NCBI GenBank assembly: GCA_023053685.1
Contig: JALIGW010000015.1
Coordinates: 882,454 to 946,453 of the forward strand
Direction of reading: 5' to 3'
DNA from: Diadophis punctatus similis
Lineage: Eukaryota > Chordata > Lepidosauria > Squamata > Dipsadidae
DNA length: 64,000 bases
Below are positions 13,002 through 24,038 of the stretch, piece after piece (positions within the stretch are counted from its first letter, which is position 1; every line of letters starts with the position of its first letter). The notes under the pieces are model-generated. The model made no database searches. It worked only from the letters and a program-made list of their open reading frames with translations, and was not told the origin of the DNA. The position numbers and the translations under genes were made by a program.

Positions 13002-13527
13002 CAGTGGTGGGTTCCTACCGGTGCGGTCCACTCTATAGCACCGGTAGCGGCCCACTGGTGACGTCACAGTGCTGGTGCAGTTGGTTGCCGGTGCCTGGGC
13101 GCCGGCATTAAAAAAAAAATTATTTTAATTTTTTTTTAAAAAAATTATTCTGCGCATGCCCAGAAGCCGAGCTTCCGGCACTGCGCATGCGCTGCCTTCC
13201 TACCCCACAGTGAGTCCAAGCAGGGGAGGATGGCTGAGGGAGCGCGTGAAACACTGAAAGAACGGGCGGCAGGAGCTATCTCCATTCCCCTCCCTTCAGC
13301 AATCCGAGAAGCCACGAACACGTGGTGATGATCCTAGGCATTTTCGCACGTTCGATGCTTCTCAAGCTGCTGAGGGGAGGGGGAATGGGCGGCAGGACCT
13401 ATCTCAGTTCCCCTCCCTTCAGCAGTCCAAGAAGCCACGCCCACCCGGTCACATGGCTAGCAAGCCACACCCACAAAATAAGCCACACCCACAGAGTGGT
13501 AGTAAAAAAATTAGGAACCCGCCCCTG
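13002..13527. mobile_element. hAT-like MITE, family D, inserted in a GGAT microsatellite
   Basis: Ends CAGTGGTGGGTTCCTAC and GGAACCCGCCCCTG. The 8-bp duplication GATGGATG on both sides (12994-13001, 13528-13535) is made of the host (GGAT)n array. The inside has a CACGTCACAGTG-like segment, A/T runs and two near-copies of a GGCGGCAGGA(G/C)CTATCTC segment. Confidence 0.75.
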
Positions 13528-14835
13528 GATGGATGGATGGATGGATGATACAGAGATGGACCTTTTCTGTCACAGCACCTGGGATATAAGACCATCCTCC
13601 CCAATTAGATCTTTCTGGCTCCATGAGCTTCTTTCAACTTTAGTTTGTTGAAGGCATTTTGGCTTATCAGACCAATATAGACAATACATTTTCAATGGAA
13701 TGAGATCTGCTTCTCAGTGGGCTTTTTTTTAAAAAAATTTTGCTTTTCACAGGGTTGCTATTTTTATGTTAGTTATTTTTGCAGTTCTGCTGTTGCGTAT
13801 GATTATTTTTAAAATAGATTATGAAGGCTACAGGTTATAATCCAGAATTGCACTTGGGCATTGCTCTTGTCAAGAGTTGGGGCGGGGCGGCCTTTCTCTG
13901 CTTTTCCTGTTGAGTTCCCAATCTATTCACTTTGTTGCACAGAACTCAATCCTTGCAGAATGAACCATCCTCTGTAAAAATATGTTTTGGTTTTACTTTT
14001 TGACACATCGGAGAGGGATACGAGATTTCAAGAACTGTTTTTTTTTAAAAAAAGGAAATTCTTATTTGTTTTTAAAGATTAACGGTTCTGGTAGCACTTT
14101 TTTCTTATAAAAATTGTTTTTTTATTAAAAGCTATAAGCTGTCGTGAACTACAACTCACAAAAGCATGTGACTTTTTATAATAACATTTGCTGGTTTATG
14201 AGGGATTTCTCTTTGAAAGCTACATTTGATTGTCATAGCAATATAGATTCTAATGAGATTCCTGGTATATCAGTCATCCATCCCGCAACCTGGAAAATTC
14301 CAAATAAGCCTTCCAACTGCTAGACAGCTGCAGAGCCAACACCTTTTGCTTAGATATTCCAGTGATTTTAGATGCTGTTGTCATCTTTTAGTAATTTGCA
14401 GCTTTTGAGAAAATTTAAATAGAAGGGAAGAGTAAACTGAGACAGTCGCTCGGGGTCTTTAATCAAAAGGGTGGACCCAGACTTTCTTAATTATCTGAAA
14501 ACTGCATTAAGCAAATTGTGAATGAGCGTGGTGAAATGTGCAAAGATGTTATAGGAGAGTTGTTAGACTATGTCTCCCCCCCACTGTTTTGTGACGAGCT
14601 ATCACCTAACGACTGAAATATTTGTGTTTAAAAGATTAGTTCCTACTGTTTGCTTGCATGCTGCTAATCATACCGTTCCGTTTGAAATGATGGCAACCAA
14701 AGGAAAAGTAACTCGAGGGATAGAACAGCCAAAGGATGTCTCAGGTAAAGAGGAAGGTGTTTTCCTCCTTAGGAAGAATGAAATAGCTTCCTTCCTTCTT
14801 ACCTGATCCATCTCTTCCCTAGTCCAGGGGTTTCC

Positions 14836-15207
14836 CTCCTCCAGGTCCTGTCGACCAAACAATGTCGGCTGGCGGGGCCGAGGGGGAGGGCCTTCTCTGT
14901 GGGAGCTCCCTCCCTGTGGAACCAGCTTCCCCCGGAGATCAGGACCATCCCCACCCTACTGGCCTTCCGGAAAGTAATAAAAACTTGGCTCTTCCGGCAG
15001 GCGGGGTGAAAGTGAGACCAACTAGATTAAATATGGGTCTCCCCCCTTGATTGTAAATATGAGATACTCTTTTTAACTTTTGTATTTTTTTAATTACTGT
15101 ATTTTATATTTGTAATGGAATCTAATATGTTGTGAGCCGCCAAGAGTCCCCTGGGAGTTGGGCGGCATAGAAATCCATTAAATTAAATTAAATTAAATTA
15201 AATTAAA
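14836..15207 (+). mobile_element. L2-type LINE 3' end
   Basis: Matches the last coding part and 3' UTR of the L2 at 8414 (CTGGAACCAGCTTCCCC-like, then GAGCCGCCAAGAGTCC and GGCGGCATAG) with a (TTAAA)n tail instead of (AAAT)n. Confidence 0.78.
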
Positions 15208-15332
15208 TTTCTTTTCTTTTCTTTTTATGGTTTGTGGGAGGCAGTAAATTCAGTCTTTATTCAGTGTTGGAAGTAAGTCAAACCACCAAATTGTTGGAGC
15301 CTTCTCTAAAGGAACCTAGAACCATCCAAGGT

Positions 15333-15915
15333 AGCATATTGTGGGGAATGTTTATTTTACTTGGATATTTGTATCCCATCGTTATGATTTTTATAAATAA
15401 CTCAAGGTGGCAAACCCATCTGAAATATTTTCCTCCTCCACTTTTCCCCACAACAATCTTGTGAGGTGGGTTGGGCTGAGAGAGAAACGGGCCCAAGGTC
15501 ACTCAGCTGGCTTTCACGGCTGAGGTGAGACTAGAACTCACTGTCTCCTGGTGAGTGGCCCGAAGTCGCCCAGCCAGCTTTCATGGCTAATGTGGGATTA
15601 GAATTTACCACCTCCTGGTGATTGGCCCAGAATCATCCAGCTGGCTTTCACACCTAAGGTGGCACTAGAACTCACTGTCTCCTGGTGAGTGGCTTGAAGT
15701 CACCCAGCCAGCTTTCATGGCTAATGTAGGATTAGATCTCCCAGTCTCCTGGTGATTGGCCTTAAGTTACACAACCAATTTCATGGCTAAGGTGGAACTA
15801 GAACTCACCATCTCCTGGTGATTGGCCCTCAGTCACCCAGCTGGTTTTCACGTCTAAGGTGGGACTTGAACTCCCAGTCTCCTGTTTTCTAGCCTGGTGC
15901 TTTAGCCACTGTTCC
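15333..15915 (-). mobile_element. SINE-like repeat with an internal 67-bp minisatellite
   Basis: On the plus strand it runs from TTTATTTTACTTGGATATTTG through AACTCAAGGTGGCAAACCC and GTGAGGTGGGTTGGGCTGAG, a common squamate interspersed repeat whose tRNA-like head would be on the minus strand. From about 15490 a unit of 66-67 bp (GGCCC-AAGTCACCCAGC ... CTCCTGGTGATT) is repeated about six times with 80-90% similarity by eye, ending at the single-copy tail TAGCCTGGTGCTTTAGCC. Confidence 0.75.
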
Positions 15916-17207
15916 CGAGAAAAAGATATAAGAGTATTTGATGTCATCCTTGAAAAACAGATATATATATATTGGTACCTAGGCTTCTGCTTTGGTTTTA
16001 TGATATACTAATAGCTGGATACCCATGCTTTGCTACGAAACTGAACACCTTAGCATGGAGTAGAATGTCTAAACTCCCAGCCCTCAGGCCGGATGAGTCA
16101 CATGCTGGCCACAGCCACTGTCAGTTGGAACAGAGTTCTTTTCAGGCGGGGAGGGGGAGTAGAACGTCTAACTCCTTAGCATCAGAGCATGTTAATAATA
16201 ATATAAGAAATAACTAATAATCTGATGGTCATTTTGAAAAATCCTTTCTTAGCGAGCACCTAGAAGCCAAGAGGAACATACATGCCAAGTTTCAAGTTTG
16301 TACAAATCAGTGCTCTAATATTAAGCCAACCGAATCGCTGAAAATTGTGCCGCAATTCTGGTGTCACCATTCCGAGGCTCCATTTGTTTGCACAAAAGCG
16401 AGCAAAAACTCCTCCTAATTCCAAATGGTGCAAAATAGCAGCTTGTTCATTAGTATAATTTGTGTTGTAGTTGACAATTTGTGCTTGGCTTAGAAATCGC
16501 ACCTCAAGAGATGGCTTGTGTTTGCTTTTTGGAGAGAAACCACAAAACTTGTTCTAAATTGGATAGAAAGCATTCATTCCATACATAATTTCTGGAAAGC
16601 TGCATAAAGCAAGCAGGATCCCTGTTTTCTATTTCAGCTGCCCTTAAAACCCACCTCCAATTTTTCCATAAAGGAAGGATTCCCTCAGATCCATTATCGT
16701 TTAATTTATTTTTTAAAAAACCCCAAAAACACATCATTTTGTTCTCAGAAGGAGATAAGAGTTAGTGTAACTACAATTCAAGGTTTTTTGTTTTTTGTTT
16801 AAAAAAAAAGGATTATTACAAAGGGGCTTGGAGCATTTTATTCAATTTTTAATTATTATTAGTTATAAAGCTAATAAATTACAAGGAAAACAAAATCTCT
16901 TCCAACCCTTTTGCTGAGTCTCAGTCAGGCACCATCAGATAATTATAACTAACATTAATTAAAAATTTACATTGCTCTAGGCATTTAACTTTCACTTCTA
17001 GTATGTTTTTGGCTGCACATTCTTCATATGTTATAAGGCATTCTGCTTCTCTAGAATTTTCACAGCCTTTAGAGAATATTTTAATGGTTTTAAACCCCCG
17101 TCCTTCCATCGTAGCCTCTAGCCCAGGGTGGGATATAGAGGGGTCAAAGGACTACTATAGAAGGACATTTTTTAAAAAAATCCCTCCCCCAACCTATATG
17201 ATTAATT

Positions 17208-17742
17208 CAGGGGTGGTATTCAGGGACGCGGTGGCTCAGTGGCTAAAACGCTGAGCTTGTCGATCAGAAGGTCGGCAGTTCAGCGGTTCGAATCCCTAGC
17301 ACCGTGTAATGGAGTGAGCTCCCGTTATTTGTCCCAGCTTCTGCCAACCTTGCAGTTCGAAAGCACGGAAAAAATGCAAGTAGAAAAATAGGGACCACCT
17401 TTGGTGGGAAGGTAACAGTGCTCCGTGCGCCTTCGGTGTTTAGTCATGCCGGCCACATGACCACGGAGATGTCTTCGGACAGCGCTGGCTCTTCTACTTA
17501 GAAACGGAGATGAGCACCGCCTCCTAGAGCCAGAAACGACTAGCAACCATGTGCAGAGGAACCTTTACCTTTACTATTCACTTACCTTCCCTACCGGTTC
17601 GCAAATGTGAGTGCGTGTGCAGAGCCTTGAAAACGTGAATAAATGGAACGTCATTATGTCCGGGCGAGTGGGTGTGGCCACCCGCAGTCGCCTATTACGG
17701 GTTCGCCCGAACCGGATAGAACCAGCTGAATACGACTATCTG
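17208..17742. mobile_element. hAT-like MITE, family D, split by a SINE
   Basis: Ends CAGGGGTGGTATTCA and TGAATACGACTATCTG, flanked by a perfect 8-bp duplication GATTAATT (17200-17207, 17743-17750). A Sauria-type SINE (17223-17574) lies just inside the left end, so the MITE proper is only about 180 bp. The order MITE first, SINE second is clear. Confidence 0.88.
17223..17574 (+). mobile_element. Sauria-type tRNA-derived SINE
   Basis: A tRNA-like head with A box-like TGGCTCAGTGG and B box-like GGTTCGAATCC, a body with TTGGTGGGAAGGTAACAGTG and ending in (ACCTTT)n, the tail shared with Bov-B LINEs that mobilise this SINE family. TATTCA occurs on both sides (17217-17222, 17575-17580) as a short target duplication. 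A second, inverted copy is at 61220-61492. Confidence 0.8.
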
Positions 17743-17834
17743 GATTAATTCTTCAATTCGCTTTTTGATATTTTGCATGTATCAGTTTTTGAATTTAGCA
17801 TAGAGAGTTGAACTGATGCCCAACTTTGTAAATG

Positions 17835-18230
17835 CAGGTAGTCCTTGACTCACAGTAGTTCATTTAGCGGCCATTCAAAGTTACAACGGCATTGAAAAAA
17901 GTGACTTATGACCATTTTTCAGACTTACGACCGTTCGCAGCCTCCCCGTGGTCATGTGACCCAAGACGCTTGGCAACCGACTCATATTTATGATGGTTGC
18001 AGCGTCCCGGGGGATCACGTGATCCTCTTTTGCGACCTTCTGACAAGCCAAGTCAACGGGGAAGCCGGATTCACTTAACAACCGTGTGACAAAGTTAACC
18101 ACTTGCAGCGATTCACTGAACGGCGGTGGCAAGAAAGGTAGTGAAATGGGGGCAAAACTCCCTTAGCAACTGTTTCACTTAACGGCATAAATTTTGGGCT
18201 CAATTGTGGTCGTACGTTGAGGACTATCTG
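17835..18230 (+). mobile_element. MITE family E, near full length
   Basis: From CAGGTAGTCCTTGACTCAC to GTTGAGGACTATCTG, about 396 bp with inverted ends. Internal landmarks are as at 10143. TGTAAATG on the left and TGTAAACC on the right may be the remnants of an 8-bp duplication. Confidence 0.72.
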
Positions 18231-18269
18231 TAAACCATCCAAATTCGGCTGCAGGATAGCGCAGGCTAT

Positions 18270-18453
18270 TTACAACCGGTAAAAAATATCCATCGTGGAA
18301 AAATGGGATTGCTTAATAATAACAGCCCATAGCATTTGCTTAACAACTGGCTCAAAAAGAATTCATAAAATTGGGTCATTTGCATGATGACCCACTCAAC
18401 AGCCAGTACAACTTAACAGCCAGGCTCATTTATGGTCATAAGTTGAGGACTAA
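18270..18453 (+). mobile_element. Companion module of MITE family E, copy 1
   Basis: Shares TTACAACCGGTA, AAATATACACTG-like text, TTTGCTTAA and GGCTCATTTA-GTCATAA with 22333-22503. Both lie just downstream of a family E copy. Its class is unknown. Confidence 0.45.
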
Positions 18454-18610
18454 TTGTATCCCATGGGCTGTTTTTCTGTGATCTGCCTGAAAACACGACT
18501 TGTGGAGCTCTTAGACAACCAGAAGAGTTAAAGATCGCCTCCGATTGAATCTTATCTAGCTGACTTTGGCTGATCTTTGGAAATGGATGAAAAACCACCC
18601 CAAAGTCATG

Positions 18611-19234
18611 CAGGGAGTCCTCAACTTACGACCCCAATTAGCAATAGCAATAGCACTTTACTTATATACCGCTTCATAGTGCTTTCCAGCCCTCTCTAAG
18701 CGGTTTACAGAGTTCAGCATATTGCCCCCAACAATCTGGGTCCTCATTTTACCCACCTCAGAAGGATGGAAGGCTGAGTCAACCTTGAGCCTAGTGAGAT
18801 TCGAACAGCTGGACTGCTGAACTAGCAATCATCTGAAGGTCGCAATGCTGCTTTTAACCACTGCGCTATATCAGCTCATTGAGCCCCAAATTTCTGTTGC
18901 TAAGCGAGGTGTTTGTTAAGTGAGTTTTGTCCCGCTTTTCTTGCCAGGAGTTATTAAGTGAATCACCACAGGTGTTAAGTTAGTAACACGGCCGTTAAGT
19001 AAATCTTGCTTTGCTATTAACTTTGCTTGTCAGAAGGTCGCAAAAAGGGATCACGTGACCCCTGCAAATGTCATAAATATGAGCCAGTGGCCAAACGTCT
19101 CAATTTTGATGAACATGACCGTGAGGAGGCTGCAAATGTCGTAAGTGTGAACAATGGTCATCGGTAACTTTTTCCAGCGCCGTTGTAACTTTGAATGGTC
19201 ACTAAATGAACTGTTGTAAGTCGAGGACTACCTG
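18611..19234 (-). mobile_element. MITE family E, inverted, split by a tRNA-SINE
   Basis: From CAGGGAGTCCTCAACTTACG to GTCGAGGACTACCTG; read in reverse it has the family E landmarks. A SINE on the minus strand occupies 18640-18876, so the MITE is about 385 bp without it. Confidence 0.75.
18640..18876 (-). mobile_element. tRNA-derived SINE, minus strand, inside MITE family E
   Basis: Reverse complement of the same SINE, with the (GCTATT)n tail subtype (AGCAATAGCAATAGC at its left). It splits the E element at 18611-19234. Confidence 0.78.
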
Positions 19235-19984
19235 TAATTGTAAAAAAAATATCAATTTTTAGGGGAAAAACATATTTCCTCAAATTGCTCTCTCTACCAT
19301 GATAACCCTTTTGCTAGGCGTGCCACTAACGGAGCTGTTTTGAAATGGATACTTACATGTCCATACATAGCTTGGAAATTATAACGTGTGTCAGATCCTA
19401 GCAGAAAGAGGGCGGGTGTGGCAGAAGAAAACCAGGTGGAAATCATAGATTAAATTGTGCCAACGTGCCCAAACATGTTGTGCGTAGTTTTTTTTCCCAA
19501 CACAGCAGAGCTGGCATGGGGAAGGGGGTCTCGCAACCCGAAAGAGAAACGGGAAAGAGTCGAGAACGGAGAGCCAACTTTCAGGATTGCCCGTTGAAAG
19601 CTACGGCTGCTTGGCATTTTATGCCTCCGGGGCAAAGGTCCAAATAACTTTGATGCAGGCACCTTGCCATCCCAGCAGATGGGCAGGCACGGACGCTGCC
19701 AAGAGACAATGTGCAGCTCCTTGTCATAAAAGTCCAAATGTCTGGCCCGAGCAGCGGAGCCTCCAGACGCAACGGCACAGACGCAGCTCGCTCTTCCTGC
19801 GAACCTGACGGTGGAGGTATGCGATAAAAATATACACGCTGATACATGTTCTCGTTAAAGAGTCCAGTTCAGACTTTTTCCGAACGATGGGCGCATTTAA
19901 AAAGGAAATGCAAGCCTTTGGAAAGAGGGAGCATATCAGATTCACACGTGCATATTCAAAAAGACACGTGGAGAAAGTTTCGGG

Positions 19985-20160
19985 AGATACTCAGTCCTCC
20001 AGGTCATGGTTGTCCCAAAGGTGCTTTTTCAAAAGGCAACTGGACTTTCTTTGTTTTTGCTTGAAGATGTTTCGCTTCTCATCCAAGGAGCTTGTTCTGT
20101 TCTGACTACATGGTGGAGAATGGAAGGATTTATATTCCTTGCAGTCATCTGGTCATTAGC
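19985..20160 (+). mobile_element. Interspersed repeat P2
   Basis: TCCAGGTCATGGTTGTCCC, AAAGGCAACTGGACTTTC and GAAGATGTTTCGCTTCTCATC, shared with 29014 and 57981. Confidence 0.6.
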
Positions 20161-20228
20161 GGTCTTTCTGAGAATCATTGAGGCCACTTGGAGGCCGTCT
20201 ACATTAAGATTGAAACACAGCCCTCTCT

Positions 20229-20356
20229 CAACACCAGAGGTGGGTTCCTCCCGGTTCGGAGGAACCACTGGTGACGTCACGATGACGTCACGGAACCGGT
20301 TCTGTGTTTGGTTTGCAGAATAGCTGAACCATCTTACTGATAGCCCCCCGCCATTG
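20229..20356. mobile_element. Family D MITE-related 128-bp repeat, copy a
   Basis: Begins CAACACCAGAGGTGGGTTCC and contains two GACGTCAC motifs and AACCGGTTCTGTG. It matches 21249-21376 at 125 of 128 positions by my reading. It abuts an L1 fragment on its right. Confidence 0.7.
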
Positions 20357-20850
20357 AAAAAAATTCTCCCTGGGTTTATCGGAATCACCTGAAATATGTA
20401 TAGCAACTTTGGCAGGACATTCATTTTTATAGAAGAAATTCTTCCAAATAATGAAAGCTGAATGTTTTTCCAATTTTCCAAATCCTTTTTAATTTGAGTT
20501 AATAATTTGGTATAATTTTCTTCCTTAATTGTTGAGCACTTTGCCTTGAGCCAAATTCCTAGGTATTTTACTTTTTTCACCACCTGCATACCTATTAATT
20601 CTTCCAATTGCTTAATCTGTGGTTTCGTAAGATTTTTGGTTATAATTTTAGTTTAGTTTTTATTTATTTTAAGTCCCGCTACTTCTCCAAATTCCTCAAT
20701 TAATTTTATTAATTTTGGTCCAGATTCAAGTGGTTCTTCAATTATAAAGGCCAAATCATCGGCAAAGGCTTGAGTCTTATATTCTTCCTTCCTAATCTTT
20801 ATTCCTTTAACTTCTTGATCTTCTCTTATTTTTATTAATAACGTTTCAAC
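20357..20850 (-). pseudogene. L1 LINE ORF2 fragment (RT domain)
   Basis: On the minus strand two frames join around 20650. The first carries QAFADDLAFIIEEP (RT motif C, FADD) and EEFGEVAGLKINKNK; the second carries VVKKVKYLGIWLKA and LFGRISSIKMNVLPKLLYIF, typical of L1 ORF2. Broken and truncated at both ends. Confidence 0.8.
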
Positions 20851-20865
20851 AGAGGGGGAGGGATA

Positions 20866-21236
20866 CCACACCAAGACAACTAGACACAAGAACAGTTTTT
20901 TCCCGAACGCCATCACTCTGCTAAACAAATAATTCCCTCACCACTGTCAAACTATTCACTAGGCTGCATTACTATTACTATTAGTTTTTCTCATCGTTCC
21001 TATCACCCATCTCCTCCCACTTATGACTGTATGACTGTAACTTGTTGCTTGTATCCTTACGATTTATTGTCATATTGATTGTTTCCTGATTACTTACTTG
21101 AACCCTATGACAACCATTCTTGACAAATGTATCTTTTCTTTTATGTACACTGAGAGCATATTCACCAAAGACAAATTCCTTGTGTGTCCAATCACACTTG
21201 GCCAATAAAGAATTCAATTCAATTCTATTCTATTCT
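20866..21236 (+). mobile_element. Snake CR1/L3-type LINE 3' end
   Basis: The last ORF codons give TRHKNSFFPNAITLLNK-stop, followed by a 3' UTR ending CCTTGTGTGTCCAATCACAC and CCAATAAAGAATTC, then a short ATTCT-type tail. The AATAAA is part of the element. Confidence 0.72.
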
Positions 21237-21248
21237 ATCTCCTGTTTA

Positions 21249-21376
21249 CAACACCAGAGGTGGGTTCCTCCCGGTTCGGAGGAACCGCTGGTGATGTCAC
21301 GATGACGTCACGGAACCGGTTCTGTGTTTGGTTTGCAGAATAGCTGAACCATCTTACTGATAGCCCCCTGCCATTG
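21249..21376. mobile_element. Family D MITE-related 128-bp repeat, copy b
   Basis: Direct copy of 20229-20356, exactly 1,020 bases downstream, with three differences. It directly follows the (ATTCT)-type tail of a CR1 fragment. The two copies share the flank beyond the MITE terminus, which argues for local duplication rather than two independent insertions. Confidence 0.7.
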
Positions 21377-21591
21377 TTCTCTGTTAGTTAATAACATCAT
21401 TTGGAAAATAGCCATAAAACCCACCATAAATATAGTTAGATAGGGAATATCCAATTTCAAAACAGCAAGGAGAATCAGGGTAGGACAGCAACTAAAAGTG
21501 TGGTCCACAATTTCAAAATTCCTGAGTTCAGGTCTCATCTTGGCTACAGTTTTATCAGGCCTTTGGGAAATCATCTCTTTCTCCTAACTAG

Positions 21592-21672
21592 GACTGATGA
21601 TGTTACCTTAGTTTGGGTTATGAAATGTCTGCAAGAAAACAAGCAAGCTCAGAGAGCACCAAGGACCCCTGA
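21592..21672 (-). mobile_element. Interspersed repeat P1, minus strand
   Basis: GATGATGTTACCTTAGTTTGG, GAAATGTCTGCAAGAAAACA and CTCAGAGAGCACCAAGGACC, the reverse of P1. Confidence 0.6.
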
Positions 21673-22026
21673 AATCGCCTTCTGCTTTCAGTTCTTCCAT
21701 GACATTATTACGGGACGAGCCATACTCAACTGCCTTTGCAATTGTTGCCAAGAAGTAGTTTGTTCCCTTGCATGGCTTCGTGGAGATCTTCTTACACAAT
21801 TTGCAAATTTCCAAATACTGCTTCTAATTGTAGGTTAAAATTACCACTTCTCAGTTTTAAAGGAAAATGGAGCCTTGTATCCAAAGTAGATAAGAGATGA
21901 AATCAAGCAAGACTTGGCATCTCCATTTAAAAAAGATTCACAGAGAGGTGATTGAAAAAATATCTGGAAAGATCATGGGAACCCATTGCTCCCGATCCAA
22001 ATAGAATATGCCAAATAGAAAATGGC

Positions 22027-22228
22027 ATCCTAAGGTCACGTGATCCCTTTTTGCAAGCTCCTGAGAAGCAAAGTCAATGGGGAAGCCAGATTCACTTAAC
22101 AACCGCAGTGATTCGCTTAACAACCGTGGCAAGAAAGGTCACAAAATGGGGCAAAACTCACTTAACAAATGTCTCGCTTAGCAACAGAAATGTTAGGGTC
22201 AATTGCAGTCATAAGTCGAGGACAACCG
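22027..22228 (+). mobile_element. MITE family E, right part
   Basis: Begins at GGTCACGTGATCCC and runs through AGATTCACTTAACAACCG to GTCGAGGACAACCG. The left half is missing. Confidence 0.65.
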
Positions 22229-22332
22229 GTGGAGGAGTCAGGAATTCGCTTCTGATGTCCTTAAAAGAGTTCAAGTGAACTCTTGAACTTTTATTCTACC
22301 CTGATGGCTAAAACAAATGATGATAATTGACT

Positions 22333-22503
22333 TACAACCGGTATAAAATATACACTGAGAACAATGGGTTTGCTTAAGAATTGCAGCGTTTGCTTAACGA
22401 CAAATTTTTTTAAAAAATTGAGTCAATCAAATGTTGACCCGCTGAATGACTGACACAACCTACCACCGTAGCTCCAGGCTCATTTACAGTCATAACGTTG
22501 AGG
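22333..22503 (+). mobile_element. Companion module of MITE family E, copy 2
   Basis: Diverged match to 18270-18453 with TTACAACCGGTATAAAAT, GGGTTTGCTTAA and CAGGCTCATTTACAGTCATA. Confidence 0.45.
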
Positions 22504-22523
22504 AGCTGCATCAGCTACTAGAG

Positions 22524-22892
22524 CAGGGGTGTCAAACTCAAGGTCCGGGGGCCGGATCCGGCCTGCAGGATGCTTAGATCTGGCCCGCGAGGCTGCCATG
22601 GAAACAGCAAACGACCGGCCTACAGTGCCTCTGCCAGCAAAAACGGAGCTCGGGAGGGCTGCGGGTGGCCCTCCCAAGCTTCGTTTTCACTGGCAGAGGG
22701 TTGCAGGAGGCCGTCACACCTAAAAACGAACTCTGGAGCCCATTTTCGCTGGCAGAGTGCTCAGGCCACCACAGGCAACCCTAACATGAGTGACATCAAG
22801 CTGGCCACACCCCCTGGCCACGCCCCCTGCCCCCCCCGAAGTCAAACACAACCCTGATGCATACCTCCATGAACTCGAGTTTGACACCCCGG
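22524..22892. mobile_element. hAT-like MITE, family F
   Basis: Ends CAGGGGTGTCAAACTCAAGG and GAGTTTGACACCCCGG, flanked by a perfect 8-bp duplication TACTAGAG (22516-22523, 22893-22900). GC-rich, with a GGCCACACCCCCTGGCC palindrome. Confidence 0.88.
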
Positions 22893-23620
22893 TACTAGAG
22901 CAGCAAAAGTAGGTTGATTATCCAGACAAACCATCTATCCTTGACTGTTTTCGTCGGAAGTGCGTCTCATCATTAAATATAATAGGTCTCAGCTGCATTT
23001 TGATCACTGAAGCATGCACACAATTCATCACAGCAAATTACCTACGTCTTCGTAACTTCTCTTTCTGCTTTCTTGGGCTGGCGCTTTTAGAGAACAGCAA
23101 CGTAACATGTATGGTGGGAGATGTTCTCTCTGCACATGCACACTCAGACATACACACATGCACGTTTTTGTTTTGCCGAACAAAGATTCATGAATTAAAT
23201 ATATATATATATAAAGAGAGAGAGAGACCATTCCACGCTCTCTTTTCCCGGCGTCTTGCAAAACTAGCTACAGCGATCCCAAGACACATTCATTATTTAT
23301 CTGTTTTAGTGAGTTTCTTGTCTGCAGTAAAAAGATGGAGATGTTCACTTCGACGTCTATCTTTGTGCCAGCAGCTCTGATAGAAGTTAAGCACGTTTTG
23401 TTTTATTTTTTAAGGAAAACCTATAACCATTTTTTGAAGAGGGGTGCAAGGGAGGGGGATTACAAGTAGCACATTTCTCATGGGAGCTTTGGACCATCCA
23501 ATGTGCTAAAATCTATTTGTTGTTTCATAGAATTAAAACTGACTTTGGGGAAGGGAAGGGTCCGTTCTATTTTTTGAAGGGGTGGGGTTTTTTTGAGGGA
23601 GGGGGAACAGCAATCTTACC

Positions 23621-24038
23621 TTACGAATGCCATCACTCTGCTAAACAAATAATTCCCTCACCCACTGTCAAACTATTCACTAAGGCTGCATTACTGTTAC
23701 TAGTAGTCTTCTCATCGTTCCTATCACCCATCTCCTCCCACTTATGACTGTATGACTGTAACTTGTTGCTTGTATCCTTTATATTAATATTATATTAATA
23801 TTAATATTGATAGTTTCCTGATTGCTTATTTGTACCCTATGACAATCATTAAGTGTTGCACCTCATGATTCTTGACAAATGTATCTTGTCTTTTTATGTA
23901 GACTGAGAGCATATGCACCACAGACAAATTCCTTGTGTGTCCAATCACACTTGGCCAATTAAGAATTCTATTCTATTCTATTCTATTCTATTCTATTCTA
24001 TTCTATTCTATTCTATTCTATTCTATTCTATTCTATTA
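23621..24038 (+). mobile_element. Snake CR1/L3-type LINE 3' end with ATTCT tail
   Basis: Same family as 20866, entering at ACGAATGCCATCACTCTGC, with the tail (ATTCT)n at 23965-24038. Confidence 0.75.
23965..24038. repeat. (ATTCT)n array
   Basis: About 15 units, the tail of a snake CR1/L3-type LINE. Confidence 0.9.
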
